A DNA stretch of 64,000 nt from Streptomyces sp. GESEQ-4 (GTDB taxonomy: Bacteria; Actinomycetota; Actinomycetes; Streptomycetales; Streptomycetaceae), in assembly GCF_017948455.1 (NCBI RefSeq), contig NZ_JAFFSU010000007.1, positions 62,001-126,000 on the forward strand, read 5' to 3'. The position numbers and the translations under genes were made by a program. Positions 16,371 through 25,325 of this stretch are shown here, one piece after another (positions within the stretch are counted from its first letter, which is position 1; the number at the start of each line of letters is the position of its first letter). The notes beneath the pieces are model-generated. The model worked only from the letters and a program-made list of their open reading frames with translations, was not told the DNA's origin and made no database searches.

Positions 16371-17231
16371 ATGCTGCCCTGGAAACGAGTGCTCAGACCC
16401 CTGACCGCGCTGCTGCTGACCGCCACGGTCGCCCTGGTCCCCGCCGCCGCGGTTCAGGCCGCCGAGTCCCCCGACAGCGGTTGGAACAACTACTCCTGCA
16501 AGCCGTCCACCGCCCACCCCCGCCCCGTCGTCCTGGTGCACGGCACCCTCGGGAACTCCGTAGACAACTGGCTGGGCCTCGCGCCGTATCTGAAGAACCG
16601 CGGATACTGCGTCTTCTCCCTCGACTACGGCCAACTCCCAGGCGTCCCCTTCTTCCACGGCCTCGGACCTGTCGACAAGTCGGCCGAGCAGCTGAAGACC
16701 TTCGTCGACAAGGTGCTCACCGAGACCGGCGCCACCGAGACCGACCTCGTCGGCCACTCGCAGGGCGGCATGATGCCCCGCTACTACGTCAAGTTCCTCG
16801 GCGGCGCCGCCAAGGTGAAGGCCCTCGTCGGCATCGCCCCCAGCAACCACGGCACCGACCTGGGCGGCCTGACCCACCTGCTGCCGTACTTCCCGGGCGC
16901 CGGGGACCTGCTCACCACCGCCACCCCGGCGCTCGCCGACCAGATCGCCGGCTCCGCCTTCCTCGCCAAACTCAACGCGGGCGGCGACACCGTCCCCGGC
17001 GTCAGCTACACCGTCCTCGCCACCAAGTACGACGAGGTCGTCACGCCGTACCGGAGCCAGTTCCTGAGCGGATCCGGTGTGCGCAACGTCCTGCTCCAGG
17101 ACCTGTGCCCGCTCGACCTCTCCGAGCACGTGTCCATCGGGCTGTTCAGCCGGATCGCCTTCCACGAGGTGGCGAACGCCCTCGACCCGGCCCGCGCCAC
17201 CCCGACCACCTGCGCGTCGGCGGTCAGCTGA
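16371..17231 (+). CDS. Secreted triacylglycerol lipase (alpha/beta hydrolase)
   Basis: 286 residues. A Sec signal peptide covers about residues 1-30 (two Arg/Lys, then LTALLLTATVALVPAAAVQA). PVVLVHGTLGNSVDNW is the oxyanion-hole region of bacterial lipases. GHSQGG places the catalytic Ser at 130. Later Asp and His (VVTPYRSQF region and LSEHVSIG) complete a triad. Two or three Cys pairs suggest disulphides, as in Streptomyces extracellular lipases. AAGGAGA lies seven bases before the ATG. It is convergent with the monooxygenase gene, with a strong hairpin between them. Secreted fat hydrolysis is the likely role. Confidence 0.9.
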   Translation: MLPWKRVLRPLTALLLTATVALVPAAAVQAAESPDSGWNNYSCKPSTAHPRPVVLVHGTLGNSVDNWLGLAPYLKNRGYCVFSLDYGQLPGVPFFHGLGPVDKSAEQLKTFVDKVLTETGATETDLVGHSQGGMMPRYYVKFLGGAAKVKALVGIAPSNHGTDLGGLTHLLPYFPGAGDLLTTATPALADQIAGSAFLAKLNAGGDTVPGVSYTVLATKYDEVVTPYRSQFLSGSGVRNVLLQDLCPLDLSEHVSIGLFSRIAFHEVANALDPARATPTTCASAVS

Positions 17232-17237
17232 ACGGCG

Positions 17238-17276
17238 CCGGGGCCTGACCGGCCTGAGCCGCCGGTCAGGCCCCGG
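17238..17276. terminator. Bidirectional hairpin between lipase and monooxygenase
   Basis: Two perfect 16-base arms (17238-17253 and 17261-17276) with a 7-base loop, seven bases after the lipase stop and 14 bases before the stop of the convergent gene. No U-run, as is usual in Streptomyces. Confidence 0.8.
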
Positions 17277-17289
17277 AGTCCCAGGGATG

Positions 17290-18300
17290 TCAGCGGCCGT
17301 GCCGGCCACCGCTCACCGCGCGCCGGCGCACCGACGCGAACAGGGCCGCGGCGCCCAGCGCGAGGGCCGCCGCGCCGCCCACCGCGATGTAGGCAGTGCT
17401 GCTGTCGCCGCCCGTCTCGGCCAGGTTCTCCGAAGCGCCGGCCGCCTTCGGCTCGTTGGCGGCGGCAGAATCGGCGACCGGTTCAGCGACCGGCTCGGTG
17501 GCCGCCTCGGTGGCCGGCTCCGCCGACGTACTCGCGTCGTCGTCGCCGTGACCGTGGTGCTCGACGGTCGACTTGTCGGCACCGTCCTCGATCTGCTCCT
17601 CGGACGGGGCGGACGCGGACGGGGCAGGGGCCGCGGAGGAGTCGGCGGCGGCCGGGGCGTCGCCGCCGCCGAAGGTGACGTCCGAGCAGGAGTAGAACGC
17701 CTCCGGGCTGTCCGAACGCTGCCAGACCGCGTACAGCAGCTGCTTGCCGGAGCGCTCGGGCAGGCTGCCGGAGAACGTGTAGTAACCGCCTGCGGCGGCC
17801 GGGTCGGTGGCCGTCGTCACCGGGTTGTCCAGGTCCAGGTCGTCCCAGGCCAGCGGCTGCGCCGGATCGTAGCCGGGCCTGGTGATGTACACCTTGAAGG
17901 TGCCCTTGTGCGGGGCCGTCACACGGTACTTGAAGGTGTACGACCCACTGCTCACGCTGGTCGCGGGCCAGTCGGCGCGGGCCAGGTCGAGCCCCTTGAA
18001 CGCCTCGTTGTTCGCGCTGCACAGCTTGCCGTCCGGGATCAGCGCCTGGTGCCGCCCGTTCGCGTCGCCGATGCGTATGCCGTTCCAGTCGTACAGCGCC
18101 TGCGTGCCGCCGGCCGCGACCGCCGCCTTGCACGCCTCGGACTTCGGGCTCTCGGGCCCCTCCGCGTAACACTGCGAGACCCGGCTGACCGGGTCGCCCA
18201 TCGAGCCGTGCGCGGACGCGGGCGCGGCGGCCAGCGCGGTCAGGGCGAGCGGGGCGATGCCGACGGCTGCGACGGTGGCGACCTTGCGGCGTGCGGGCAT
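17290..18300 (-). CDS. AA10 lytic polysaccharide monooxygenase with LAXTG sortase signal
   Basis: 336 residues from the ATG at 18300 after GAGGAG. The signal peptide ends APASA, leaving His31 as the first mature residue (HGSMGDPVSR), the copper-binding histidine brace of AA10 enzymes. The domain runs to about residue 210 (AFYSCSDVTFGG) and includes LYDWNGIRIGDANG and KYRVTAPHKGTFKVYIT. A Ser/Ala/Pro/Glu-rich linker with the His cluster VEHHGHGDDD follows. At 293-297 LAETG precedes a hydrophobic helix and RRR, the layout of class E sortase substrates. The enzyme should therefore be bound to the cell wall and act on cellulose or chitin at the surface. The substrate is not decidable from sequence. 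Confidence 0.85.
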   Translation of the reverse strand: MPARRKVATVAAVGIAPLALTALAAAPASAHGSMGDPVSRVSQCYAEGPESPKSEACKAAVAAGGTQALYDWNGIRIGDANGRHQALIPDGKLCSANNEAFKGLDLARADWPATSVSSGSYTFKYRVTAPHKGTFKVYITRPGYDPAQPLAWDDLDLDNPVTTATDPAAAGGYYTFSGSLPERSGKQLLYAVWQRSDSPEAFYSCSDVTFGGGDAPAAADSSAAPAPSASAPSEEQIEDGADKSTVEHHGHGDDDASTSAEPATEAATEPVAEPVADSAAANEPKAAGASENLAETGGDSSTAYIAVGGAAALALGAAALFASVRRRAVSGGRHGR

Positions 18301-18472
18301 GACGGAACTCCTCGGAACGGTCACTGGATCGATGGGCCGGAACCCGTGGGGGGCGATCAGCAAGCTAGCCCCGGATGACCGTGAAATCGCCTGCTGGAGG
18401 CGGGGGAGGGAGATCCTTATGGTCGCTTTAAGGGAGTGTTCGGACTGGGATCAGGTAGCTACGGTTCGAGAC

Positions 18473-18920
18473 ATGACAGACGACGAGATCCGGCCTGCCG
18501 TGGCCGCCGACGTACCGGCCGTGAAGAGCGTCACGGACGCCGCGTTCCGTCCCTATATCGAGCGCATCGGGGTGGTGCCGGTGCCCATGGAGGCGGACCA
18601 CACGGCGAACGTGGCCGCGGGGAAGGTGTTCGTCACGGGCGATCCGGTGATCGGCCTGGTCGTGATCGAGACGCACGAGGACCATCTGCTCCTCGACAGC
18701 ATCGCCGTCCACCCCGACGCCCATGGCCAGGGTGTGGGGCGACGGCTGCTGGAGTTCGTGGACGCGCGCGCGTGCGCTCGGCCTGCCCGAGGTCAGGCTC
18801 TACACGAACGTGATGATGTGGGAGAACCAGAAGATCTATCCGAAGTACGGCTACGAGGTCATCGAGCAGCACGCGGACGGGCCGTACGACCGCATCCATT
18901 ACCGCAAGCGGCTCAGCTGA
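18473..18920 (+). pseudogene. GNAT acetyltransferase broken by a frameshift
   Basis: Translation from the ATG at 18473 gives a GNAT domain as far as LDSIAVHPDAHGQGVGRRLLEFVDA, including the acetyl-CoA motif. The frame is then lost in a GCGCGCGCG run near 18761-18772. The rest of the domain (ALGLPEVRLYTNVMMWENQKIYPKYGYEV) continues in another frame to 18920. Adding two bases to the CG run would restore a normal protein of about 150 residues. Either the gene is inactive, it varies by slippage, or there is a sequencing error. Confidence 0.8.
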
Positions 18921-18946
18921 CGCGTCTCATGACCTCGCCCGCCCGG

Positions 18947-19081
18947 TCAGCCGTCCGGCCACCAGGTGCGCGCGATGTCCTTTCGGACCTCTGAACGCTC
19001 GGCGGGGCGCTCGTCGGCCCGCTCACGGAGCCGGCGGACGTCCGTCTTCTTCAGGGGCTTCTGCACGGTGACTCGGCGCAT
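18947..19081 (-). CDS. Small basic protein of 44 residues
   Basis: It starts at an ATG at 19081 preceded by AAGGAGG with five-base spacing, an excellent ribosome site. It ends ARTWWPDG before TGA. The composition is Arg/Lys/Glu rich (RRVTVQKPLKKTDVRRLRER, then ERPAERSEVRKDI), a probable short charged helix. The strong ribosome site and clean reading frame argue that it is real. Short proteins with this ending occur in Streptomyces as I recall, but no function is known to me. Confidence 0.7.
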   Translation of the reverse strand: MRRVTVQKPLKKTDVRRLRERADERPAERSEVRKDIARTWWPDG

Positions 19082-19163
19082 GGCTGCCTCCTTCAGGGCT
19101 ACCGGGTTCCGCGTTGTCACGGAGGTAGACCCTTTCGGCGAGGGTTCCTCATCGGCGCCCCGC

Positions 19164-19246
19164 TGTCAGTGGCGGTCATCACGATTTCGACCTTCATTCG
19201 ACCGGGCCTCGACCAGGGCTCGAGTGTCAGTGGTGGCTGTCACGCT
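19164..19246 (+). promoter_or_regulatory. Two PafBC-type DNA-damage promoter motifs
   Basis: TGTCAGTG, eight bases, CACGAT (19164-19185) and TGTCAGTG, eight bases, CACGCT (19225-19246). The mycobacterial RecA-independent damage promoter (PafBC) is TTGTCRGTG-N8-TAnnnT, so each copy matches except for C in place of T in the -10. The second -10 lies seven bases before the ATG at 19253, so the transcript would be leaderless. Confidence 0.5.
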
Positions 19247-19252
19247 GTGAGC

Positions 19253-19879
19253 ATGAGTGATGACGAGAACACGCACGCCGGAGAGGTCATGAGAGCGGTC
19301 GCGGACTGGGACGCGGCGGCCCCCACCTTCGACGACGAGCCCGACCACGGCCTGCGCGACCCCGACATACGCCTGGCCTGGGCCGACCGGCTGCGCGCCT
19401 GGCTGCCCCCGCGGCCGTGCGACGTCCTCGACCTCGGCTGCGGCACCGGCAGCCTGTCGCTCCTCGCGGCCGAGCAGGGGCACCGCGTCACCGGCGTCGA
19501 TCTGTCCCCGGCCATGGTCGCGCTGGCGAGAGCGAAGCTCGCTGGACGTGACGCCGTGTTCCTCGTCGGTGACGCGGCGGCGCCACCGGTGGGCGAGGAC
19601 CGGTTCGACACCGTGCTCGTACGCCATGTCCTGTGGGCCCTGCCCGACCCCGGCCGCGCCCTGCGGCACTGGCGGGAGCTGCTGCGCCCCGGCGGCCGGC
19701 TCGTGCTGGTCGAGGGGGTGTGGGGCACGGTCAGCCCGGTCGGCATACCCGCCGACCGGCTCACCGCACTGCTCGCGCCGCTCGCCGGACAGGCGCGCGT
19801 GGAACGGCTGTCGGACGAGCCCCGGCTGTGGGGGAGGGCGGTGGAGGACGACCGGTATGCGGTGGTGGTCCAGCTGTGA
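19253..19879 (+). CDS. Class I SAM-dependent methyltransferase
   Basis: 208 residues from the ATG at 19253. VLDLGCGTGSLSLLAAEQGHRVTGVDLSPAMVALARAKL contains the SAM-binding motif I and the acidic end of strand 2. VLVRHVLWALPDPGRALRHWRELLRPGGRLVLVEG gives the later motifs of the Methyltransf_11 group. The substrate is not known. No ribosome site is seen, which fits a leaderless message from the promoter motif just upstream. Tail to tail with the DUF402 gene, four bases apart. Confidence 0.85.
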   Translation: MSDDENTHAGEVMRAVADWDAAAPTFDDEPDHGLRDPDIRLAWADRLRAWLPPRPCDVLDLGCGTGSLSLLAAEQGHRVTGVDLSPAMVALARAKLAGRDAVFLVGDAAAPPVGEDRFDTVLVRHVLWALPDPGRALRHWRELLRPGGRLVLVEGVWGTVSPVGIPADRLTALLAPLAGQARVERLSDEPRLWGRAVEDDRYAVVVQL

Positions 19880-19882
19880 TCC

Positions 19883-20383
19883 TCAGGCCAGCAGCGCTTC
19901 GAAGTCGCCCTTGAGCGCCAGGGCCTCCAGCTCGTCCAGGGCGGCCATCGCCGAGGCCGCGGCCTCGGGGTCCCGTCGCGCAAGCCCGCTCTCGGCGAAC
20001 TCGTCCTCGTCCAGACGTCGTACGTCCGTCCCGTCGGCGGAGCGCCAGAGGTCGAGGTCCAGATCCTCCACGACCAGCTCGGCGCCGGAGAGCGCGGCCG
20101 GGCGCGTGATGTCGCAGTACCAGCCCTTCAACGCGCCTCGGGCGTCGCGGACCTCCTTCACCGAGTACCAGCGGTCGCGCCAGTAGTACTCGGTGAAGAC
20201 GTCACCGGACTCGAAGCGTACGAAGCCGAAGTCGCGGGTGGTGTCGCCCGCCCAGGGTGCGCGCACCGCGATCCTGGTGCCGTCGTCGCCGAGCAGCCGC
20301 GCCGGGTAACGGATCTTCGTGCGGCCCGCCTTGACCAGGACGACATCTACAGGGGTCTTCGAGTCAGCCGAGTTCGCGGACAT
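19883..20383 (-). CDS. DUF402 (FomD-like) protein
   Basis: 166 residues. The segment GDTTRDFGFVRFESGDVFTEYYWRDRWYSVKEVRDARGALKGWYCDITRPAAL followed by VEDLDLDLWR is the DUF402 core, whose members include FomD, a metal-dependent nucleotide hydrolase, and RNA-related enzymes. The C-terminus ends in an acidic Ala-rich helix pair. Its start lies inside the end of the upstream acetyltransferase gene (20-base overlap), so the two are co-translated. Which reaction it performs is unknown. Confidence 0.85.
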   Translation of the reverse strand: MSANSADSKTPVDVVLVKAGRTKIRYPARLLGDDGTRIAVRAPWAGDTTRDFGFVRFESGDVFTEYYWRDRWYSVKEVRDARGALKGWYCDITRPAALSGAELVVEDLDLDLWRSADGTDVRRLDEDEFAESGLARRDPEAAASAMAALDELEALALKGDFEALLA

Positions 20384-21293
20384 AGCGCACCTCCGTCGCG
20401 CAGATCTCGTATCCGAACCACTTGTTGATCGCGAGCATCGGGTCGTTCCCGGTGTCGTTGCCCGTGAACGCCTCCGTCAATCCGGCGGCGCGGGCGCGGT
20501 GCAGGGAGTCGTTCTTGGCGAGCTTGGCGAGGCCCCGGCCGCGGAAGTCGCGGGCCGTGCCGGTCATCACGGTGGCGTAGCGGGTGCCGCCGTCCGTGCG
20601 GGCCGCGCTGAAGGCGGCGGGGCGGCCGTCGACGAGTGCCACGGAGGTCAGTTCGGGACTGAACAGGGGGTGCCGCCAGGTGCTCTCCAGCCAGGCCTCG
20701 TAATCCGTGAACTCATAGTCGACGTCGCTCGGTTCGTCCGACGTCGTCTCCGCGTCCAGCGTGAACAGCGGGCGTGGGTCGTCCGCGAAGTCGGCGGCCG
20801 ACCGCAGTTCGACGCCCGGCGCGGCGTCCTGGAGCGGGGGCAGGGAGCCGTTCACCAGGTCCAGGCGGAGGAAGTGGGCGGAACGGCTCGACCGATAGCC
20901 GTGCCGCTCGGCGAAGACGCGGTTGCCGGGCTCGTCGAGGACCCACGCGAAGAGGGCTGTGGCGCCCTGCGCGGCCAGGTGTTCCTCGGCGGCACGGACC
21001 AGCAGGGCACCGGCGCCGCGACGGGTCCGGTCCGGGCGCACGTACACATTCACGTAACCCTGGCCGGGGTCCGGGCTGTCGTGGACCATGCCGACCTGCG
21101 CCGTGCCGATGACCTCGTCGTCCTCCACCGCGACCAGCGGGCTGTAGTGCGCGTCGGGGTGGGCGTGAGTGACGTCGTAGGTGATGGAGTCCGGGGTGAC
21201 GAGATAAAAGGGGAGTGCCAGGTGGCGGACGTGGGCGAAGCCCTCGACGTCGGCCCGGACTTCGGGGCGCAGCTCGCGCACGATGATGGTCAT
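20364..21293 (-). CDS. Two-domain GNAT acetyltransferase
   Basis: 309 residues with two GNAT halves. The first (residues 1-150) contains PLVAVEDDEVIGTAQVGMV and RPDRTRRGAGALLVRAAEEHL, the acetyl-CoA loop. The second (about 165-309) has TSVALVDGRPAAFSAARTDGG and the loop RDFRGRGLAKLAKNDSLHRARAAGL, ending NKWFGYEICATEVRYVRELG. Tandem GNAT proteins of this length are common in Streptomyces and some acetylate antibiotics or small amines, but the substrate cannot be told here. It overlaps the DUF402 gene downstream. Confidence 0.85.
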   Translation of the reverse strand: MTIIVRELRPEVRADVEGFAHVRHLALPFYLVTPDSITYDVTHAHPDAHYSPLVAVEDDEVIGTAQVGMVHDSPDPGQGYVNVYVRPDRTRRGAGALLVRAAEEHLAAQGATALFAWVLDEPGNRVFAERHGYRSSRSAHFLRLDLVNGSLPPLQDAAPGVELRSAADFADDPRPLFTLDAETTSDEPSDVDYEFTDYEAWLESTWRHPLFSPELTSVALVDGRPAAFSAARTDGGTRYATVMTGTARDFRGRGLAKLAKNDSLHRARAAGLTEAFTGNDTGNDPMLAINKWFGYEICATEVRYVRELG

Positions 21294-21363
21294 GTGGCCG
21301 CACGCTACGTGGACCGTGAGCCGGGATGCCTCTCATTTTCCTGCGGTGCGGGACAATCGGCCC

Positions 21364-21735
21364 GTGACCTTGAAGATCCACATCGATGACAGTGCCCCGC
21401 CGTACGAGCAGGTGCGTGCGCAGATCTCCGAGCAGGCGCGGGCGGGGGTGCTGCCCGTGGGGTACCGGCTGCCGACGGTGCGCGGGCTCGCCGAGTCGCT
21501 CGGGCTGGCCGCGAACACGGTCGCCAAGGCGTATCGGACCCTGGAGGCGGACGGGGTGATCGAGACGCGGGGGCGGAACGGGACGTTCGTGGCGGCGGCG
21601 GGCTCGGCCGCCGAACGGGAGGCCGCGGCGGCCGCTCAGGCGTATGTGGAGCGTGTGCGGCGGCTGGGGCTCGGCGAAGAGGAAGCACTTGCCGCCGTAC
21701 GGGACGCCGTGCGGGCGGCATACAGCAAGGGCTGA
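21364..21735 (+). CDS. Short GntR-family (YtrA-like) regulator
   Basis: 123 residues from a GTG at 21364. LKIHIDDSAPPYEQVRAQISEQARAGVLPVGYRLPTVRGLAESLGLAANTVAKAYRTLEADGVIETRGRNGTFVA is a complete GntR winged helix domain. A short C-terminal helical part follows, as in the YtrA subfamily, which lacks a large ligand domain. No ABC transporter genes, the usual YtrA target, are adjacent. It is divergent from the acetyltransferase gene, 70 bases away. Confidence 0.9.
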   Translation: MTLKIHIDDSAPPYEQVRAQISEQARAGVLPVGYRLPTVRGLAESLGLAANTVAKAYRTLEADGVIETRGRNGTFVAAAGSAAEREAAAAAQAYVERVRRLGLGEEEALAAVRDAVRAAYSKG

Positions 21736-21746
21736 GGGACCGAGGG

Positions 21747-22517
21747 TCACGTCGTAGGCACACGCTCCGGCACCCGCGTCACCCGCAGCCCGGCCTTCCT
21801 CGCCACTCCCGCGAACAGCACCGCGTCCTCCACCGCCGCGCCGCCCGGGTCGTTGTTGAAGTAGGCGTGGACGTCGTGGTCGTCGGTCCAGGTGTCCGTG
21901 ATGCGGTGGACCCAGGTGGTCAGGGACTGGCGGCCGTAGCGGGGCCAGGGCTGGGCCCGGCCTTCGTGGAAGCGGACGTAGCCCCAGTCGGTGGTGCGCC
22001 ACAGGGGGGTCATCGGGCGGGCCTGGATGTCGGCCCAGCACAGGGCCGCGCCTCGGGCTTCGAGCACCTGGCGGATCGACTCGGTCCACCAGGAGTCGTG
22101 GCGGGGTTCGACGGCGACGCGGCTGCCGCGCGGGAAGCAGGCGAGGCAGGCGTCCAGGAGACCGGGGTCGGCGCGGAGGGTGGGCGGCAGCTGGAGGAGG
22201 ACGGGGCCCAGGCGGTCGCCGAGGCCGGCGGCGTGGGTCATCAGGCGGTGCACCGGTTCCTCGGGCTCCCGCAGCCGCTTGATGTGGGTGAGGAAGCGGC
22301 TCGCCTTGACCCCGACCACGAAGTCCGGCGGGACGCGCTCCCGCCAGGCCTCGAAGGTCTCCCGCGTCGGCAGCCGGTAGAAGGCGTTGTTGATCTCGAC
22401 CGTCGCGAACCGCCTCGCGTACTCCTCCAGCCAGAGCCGCGTGGGGCACTCCGCCGGGTAGAGAACGCCCCGCCAGTCCTTGTACTGCCACCCCGACGTG
22501 CCGACGAACAGGGTCAT
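21747..22517 (-). CDS. DUF72 (YecE-like) protein
   Basis: 256 residues. It opens LFVGTSGWQYKDWRGVLYP, the hallmark of DUF72, followed by NNAFYRLPTRETFEAW and FVVGVKASRFLTHIKRL. PVLLQLPPTLRAD and VEPRHDSWW are conserved blocks of this TIM-barrel family, and YVRFHEGRAQPWPRYGRQSL and HAYFNNDPGGAAVEDA come near the end. Full family length. Biochemical function unknown in all organisms I know. The 3' end faces the GntR gene. Confidence 0.92.
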   Translation of the reverse strand: MTLFVGTSGWQYKDWRGVLYPAECPTRLWLEEYARRFATVEINNAFYRLPTRETFEAWRERVPPDFVVGVKASRFLTHIKRLREPEEPVHRLMTHAAGLGDRLGPVLLQLPPTLRADPGLLDACLACFPRGSRVAVEPRHDSWWTESIRQVLEARGAALCWADIQARPMTPLWRTTDWGYVRFHEGRAQPWPRYGRQSLTTWVHRITDTWTDDHDVHAYFNNDPGGAAVEDAVLFAGVARKAGLRVTRVPERVPTT

Positions 22518-22550
22518 ACGTCCATCAAAGCACCGCCCCGGCAGCGCGAC

Positions 22551-23645
<1,095 letters not shown>

Positions 23646-23744
23646 GGGCCCATGATCCGGCACGCGGGCGCCGAGTGCACCCGGTTTCCGCAGTGGGTCC
23701 GGAGTGTCGGGTGTGTTCCGCTCGTGACGCTCTTTGCGCAAGTG

Positions 23745-23775
23745 TTCCCCGGAGGCGCCGGACGCCTCCGGGGAA
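23745..23775. terminator. Hairpin terminator after the subtilisin gene
   Basis: Perfect 13-base arms at 23745-23757 and 23763-23775 with a 5-base loop, 28 bases after the stop of the minus-strand protease gene. It may also insulate the upstream region of the ATPase gene. Confidence 0.8.
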
Positions 23776-23802
23776 CTGCCTGTCAGTTCAGGCCGGTTGC
23801 CG

Positions 23803-25011
23803 TCACGGAACGATCTTCAGCAGCCGGTTCGGGGAGCCGCTGCCCGGGCTGGTGACCACACCGGTGGTCGCGCCGCCGGTCAGCGCCGAGGCGACCTGCG
23901 CCGGGGTGGACGAGGTGTGGTTCGCCAGATAGACCGCGGCCGCGCCCGCGACGTGCGGCGTCGCCATCGACGTACCGGAGATGGTGTTGGTCGCGGTGTC
24001 GCTGGTGTACCAGCCCGCCGTGATCGAGGAGCCCGGCGCGAAGATGTCCAGAATCGAGCCGAAGTTGGAGTAGCTCGCCTTCGCGTCCGTGTTGGTGGTG
24101 GCGCCCACCGTGATCGCCGAGGCGACGCGGGCCGGGGAGTACGAGGAGGCGTTGGCGCTGCTGTTGCCGGCCGCGACCGCGTAGGTCACACCGCTGGCGA
24201 TGGAGTTCGCGACCGCGGTGTCCAGCGCGGTGGAGGCGCCGCCGCCGAGCGACATGTTGGCGACCGAGGGACCGGAGTGGTTGGCCGTCACCCAGTCGAT
24301 GCCCGCGACCACGCCGGCCGTGGTGCCGGAGCCCGCGTTGTTGAGCACCCGCACGCCCACGATGTTCGCCTTCTTGGCGATGCCGTAGGTGGATCCCGCG
24401 ATCGTGGTGGCCACATGGGTGCCGTGGCCGTTGCCGTCGGAGGCGGTGGTGTCGCCGTCGACCGCGTCATAGCCGTAGGTGGCACGGCCACTGATCTGCG
24501 AGTGGGTGATCCGGACGCCGGTGTCGATGACGTATACGGTCACGCCGCTGCCCGCGCTGTCCGGGTATGTGTAGGTGCCGGACAGCGGGAGCGAGTTCTG
24601 GTCCGAGCGGTCCAGGCCCCAGGGAGCGTTGGTCTGCGTGGTGTCGGTCAGGTGCACGCGCTGGTTCTGCTCGACGGAGGCCACCGCCGGGTCGGCGGCG
24701 AGTTGCTTGGCCTCGGTCGCGGAGAGGGTGGCCGTGTAGCCGTTCAGCACCGTGCCGAACGTCTTCTTCACCGTGCCGCCGTACTCCTTGACCAGGCTCT
24801 TGCCCGCGCTCGACGCGGCCTTGAGGCCGGCGCTCTTCTTGAGCGTGACGATGTAGCTGTCCTTGATGGCGGTGGGGGAGTCGGCCGCGAGCACCTTCCC
24901 CTCGGCCGGTGCGGCCTCGGCGGGAAGTGCGGTGAGCCCGCCCACGAGGGCGGCGGTCGCCAGGCTGGTTATCGCGGCGAACCGGAATCTCTTGCTACGC
25001 AGCTGTGCCAT
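23803..25011 (-). CDS. Secreted subtilisin-like serine protease (S8)
   Basis: 402 residues. The signal peptide is about residues 1-33 (KRFRFAAITSLATAALVGGLTALPAEA). An inhibitor I9 propeptide spans about 50-120 (DSYIVTLKKSAGLKAASSAGK to PAVASVEQNQRVHL). The mature protease begins near NAPWGLDRSDQNSLPLSG. The catalytic residues are visible: Asp163 in VIDTG, His196 in NGHGTHV and Ser348 in GTSMATPH. It is of the proteinase K/aqualysin type and should be active outside the cell after cleavage of the propeptide. A hairpin terminator follows and a 9-base inverted repeat lies in its leader. Confidence 0.93.
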   Translation of the reverse strand: MAQLRSKRFRFAAITSLATAALVGGLTALPAEAAPAEGKVLAADSPTAIKDSYIVTLKKSAGLKAASSAGKSLVKEYGGTVKKTFGTVLNGYTATLSATEAKQLAADPAVASVEQNQRVHLTDTTQTNAPWGLDRSDQNSLPLSGTYTYPDSAGSGVTVYVIDTGVRITHSQISGRATYGYDAVDGDTTASDGNGHGTHVATTIAGSTYGIAKKANIVGVRVLNNAGSGTTAGVVAGIDWVTANHSGPSVANMSLGGGASTALDTAVANSIASGVTYAVAAGNSSANASSYSPARVASAITVGATTNTDAKASYSNFGSILDIFAPGSSITAGWYTSDTATNTISGTSMATPHVAGAAAVYLANHTSSTPAQVASALTGGATTGVVTSPGSGSPNRLLKIVP

Positions 25012-25325
25012 ACGAGGGAGTCCTCCTCTTGGCGGCGCGCGCCTGGGTGGGGCGCGCGTCTGTGGGGGGTGTGCGCGTCATCGCGCACACGACCCGGAGC
25101 GTCGCGTTCCGTCCCGGGCTGAAGTAAAGGATCAGCCGTTTACGGGCCTGGCGAAAGGGAGTTGAGCGTCTGTCAACAAATCTGTCATGAGCACGAAACG
25201 AGCGACCGGGTGAACCTCCGGCGCAGATCCCGCAAAGCACCGGAAAGTCTTGGCATGGACACTTCCGTTCAACACGCGTAGTTGCTACGACGGTTGTGGC
25301 AGAGATCCTGCTATAGGGAGGTTCC
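25012..25325. other. Intergenic region between two divergent secreted-enzyme genes
   Basis: Holds the promoters of the protease (left) and the SGNH lipase (right). One perfect inverted repeat, GTGTGCGCG and CGCGCACAC (25069-25077 and 25082-25090, four-base loop), lies 58-79 bases ahead of the protease start and may be an operator or leader hairpin. CTATAGGGAGG just before 25326 gives the lipase its ribosome site. No further gene is seen. Confidence 0.6.
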
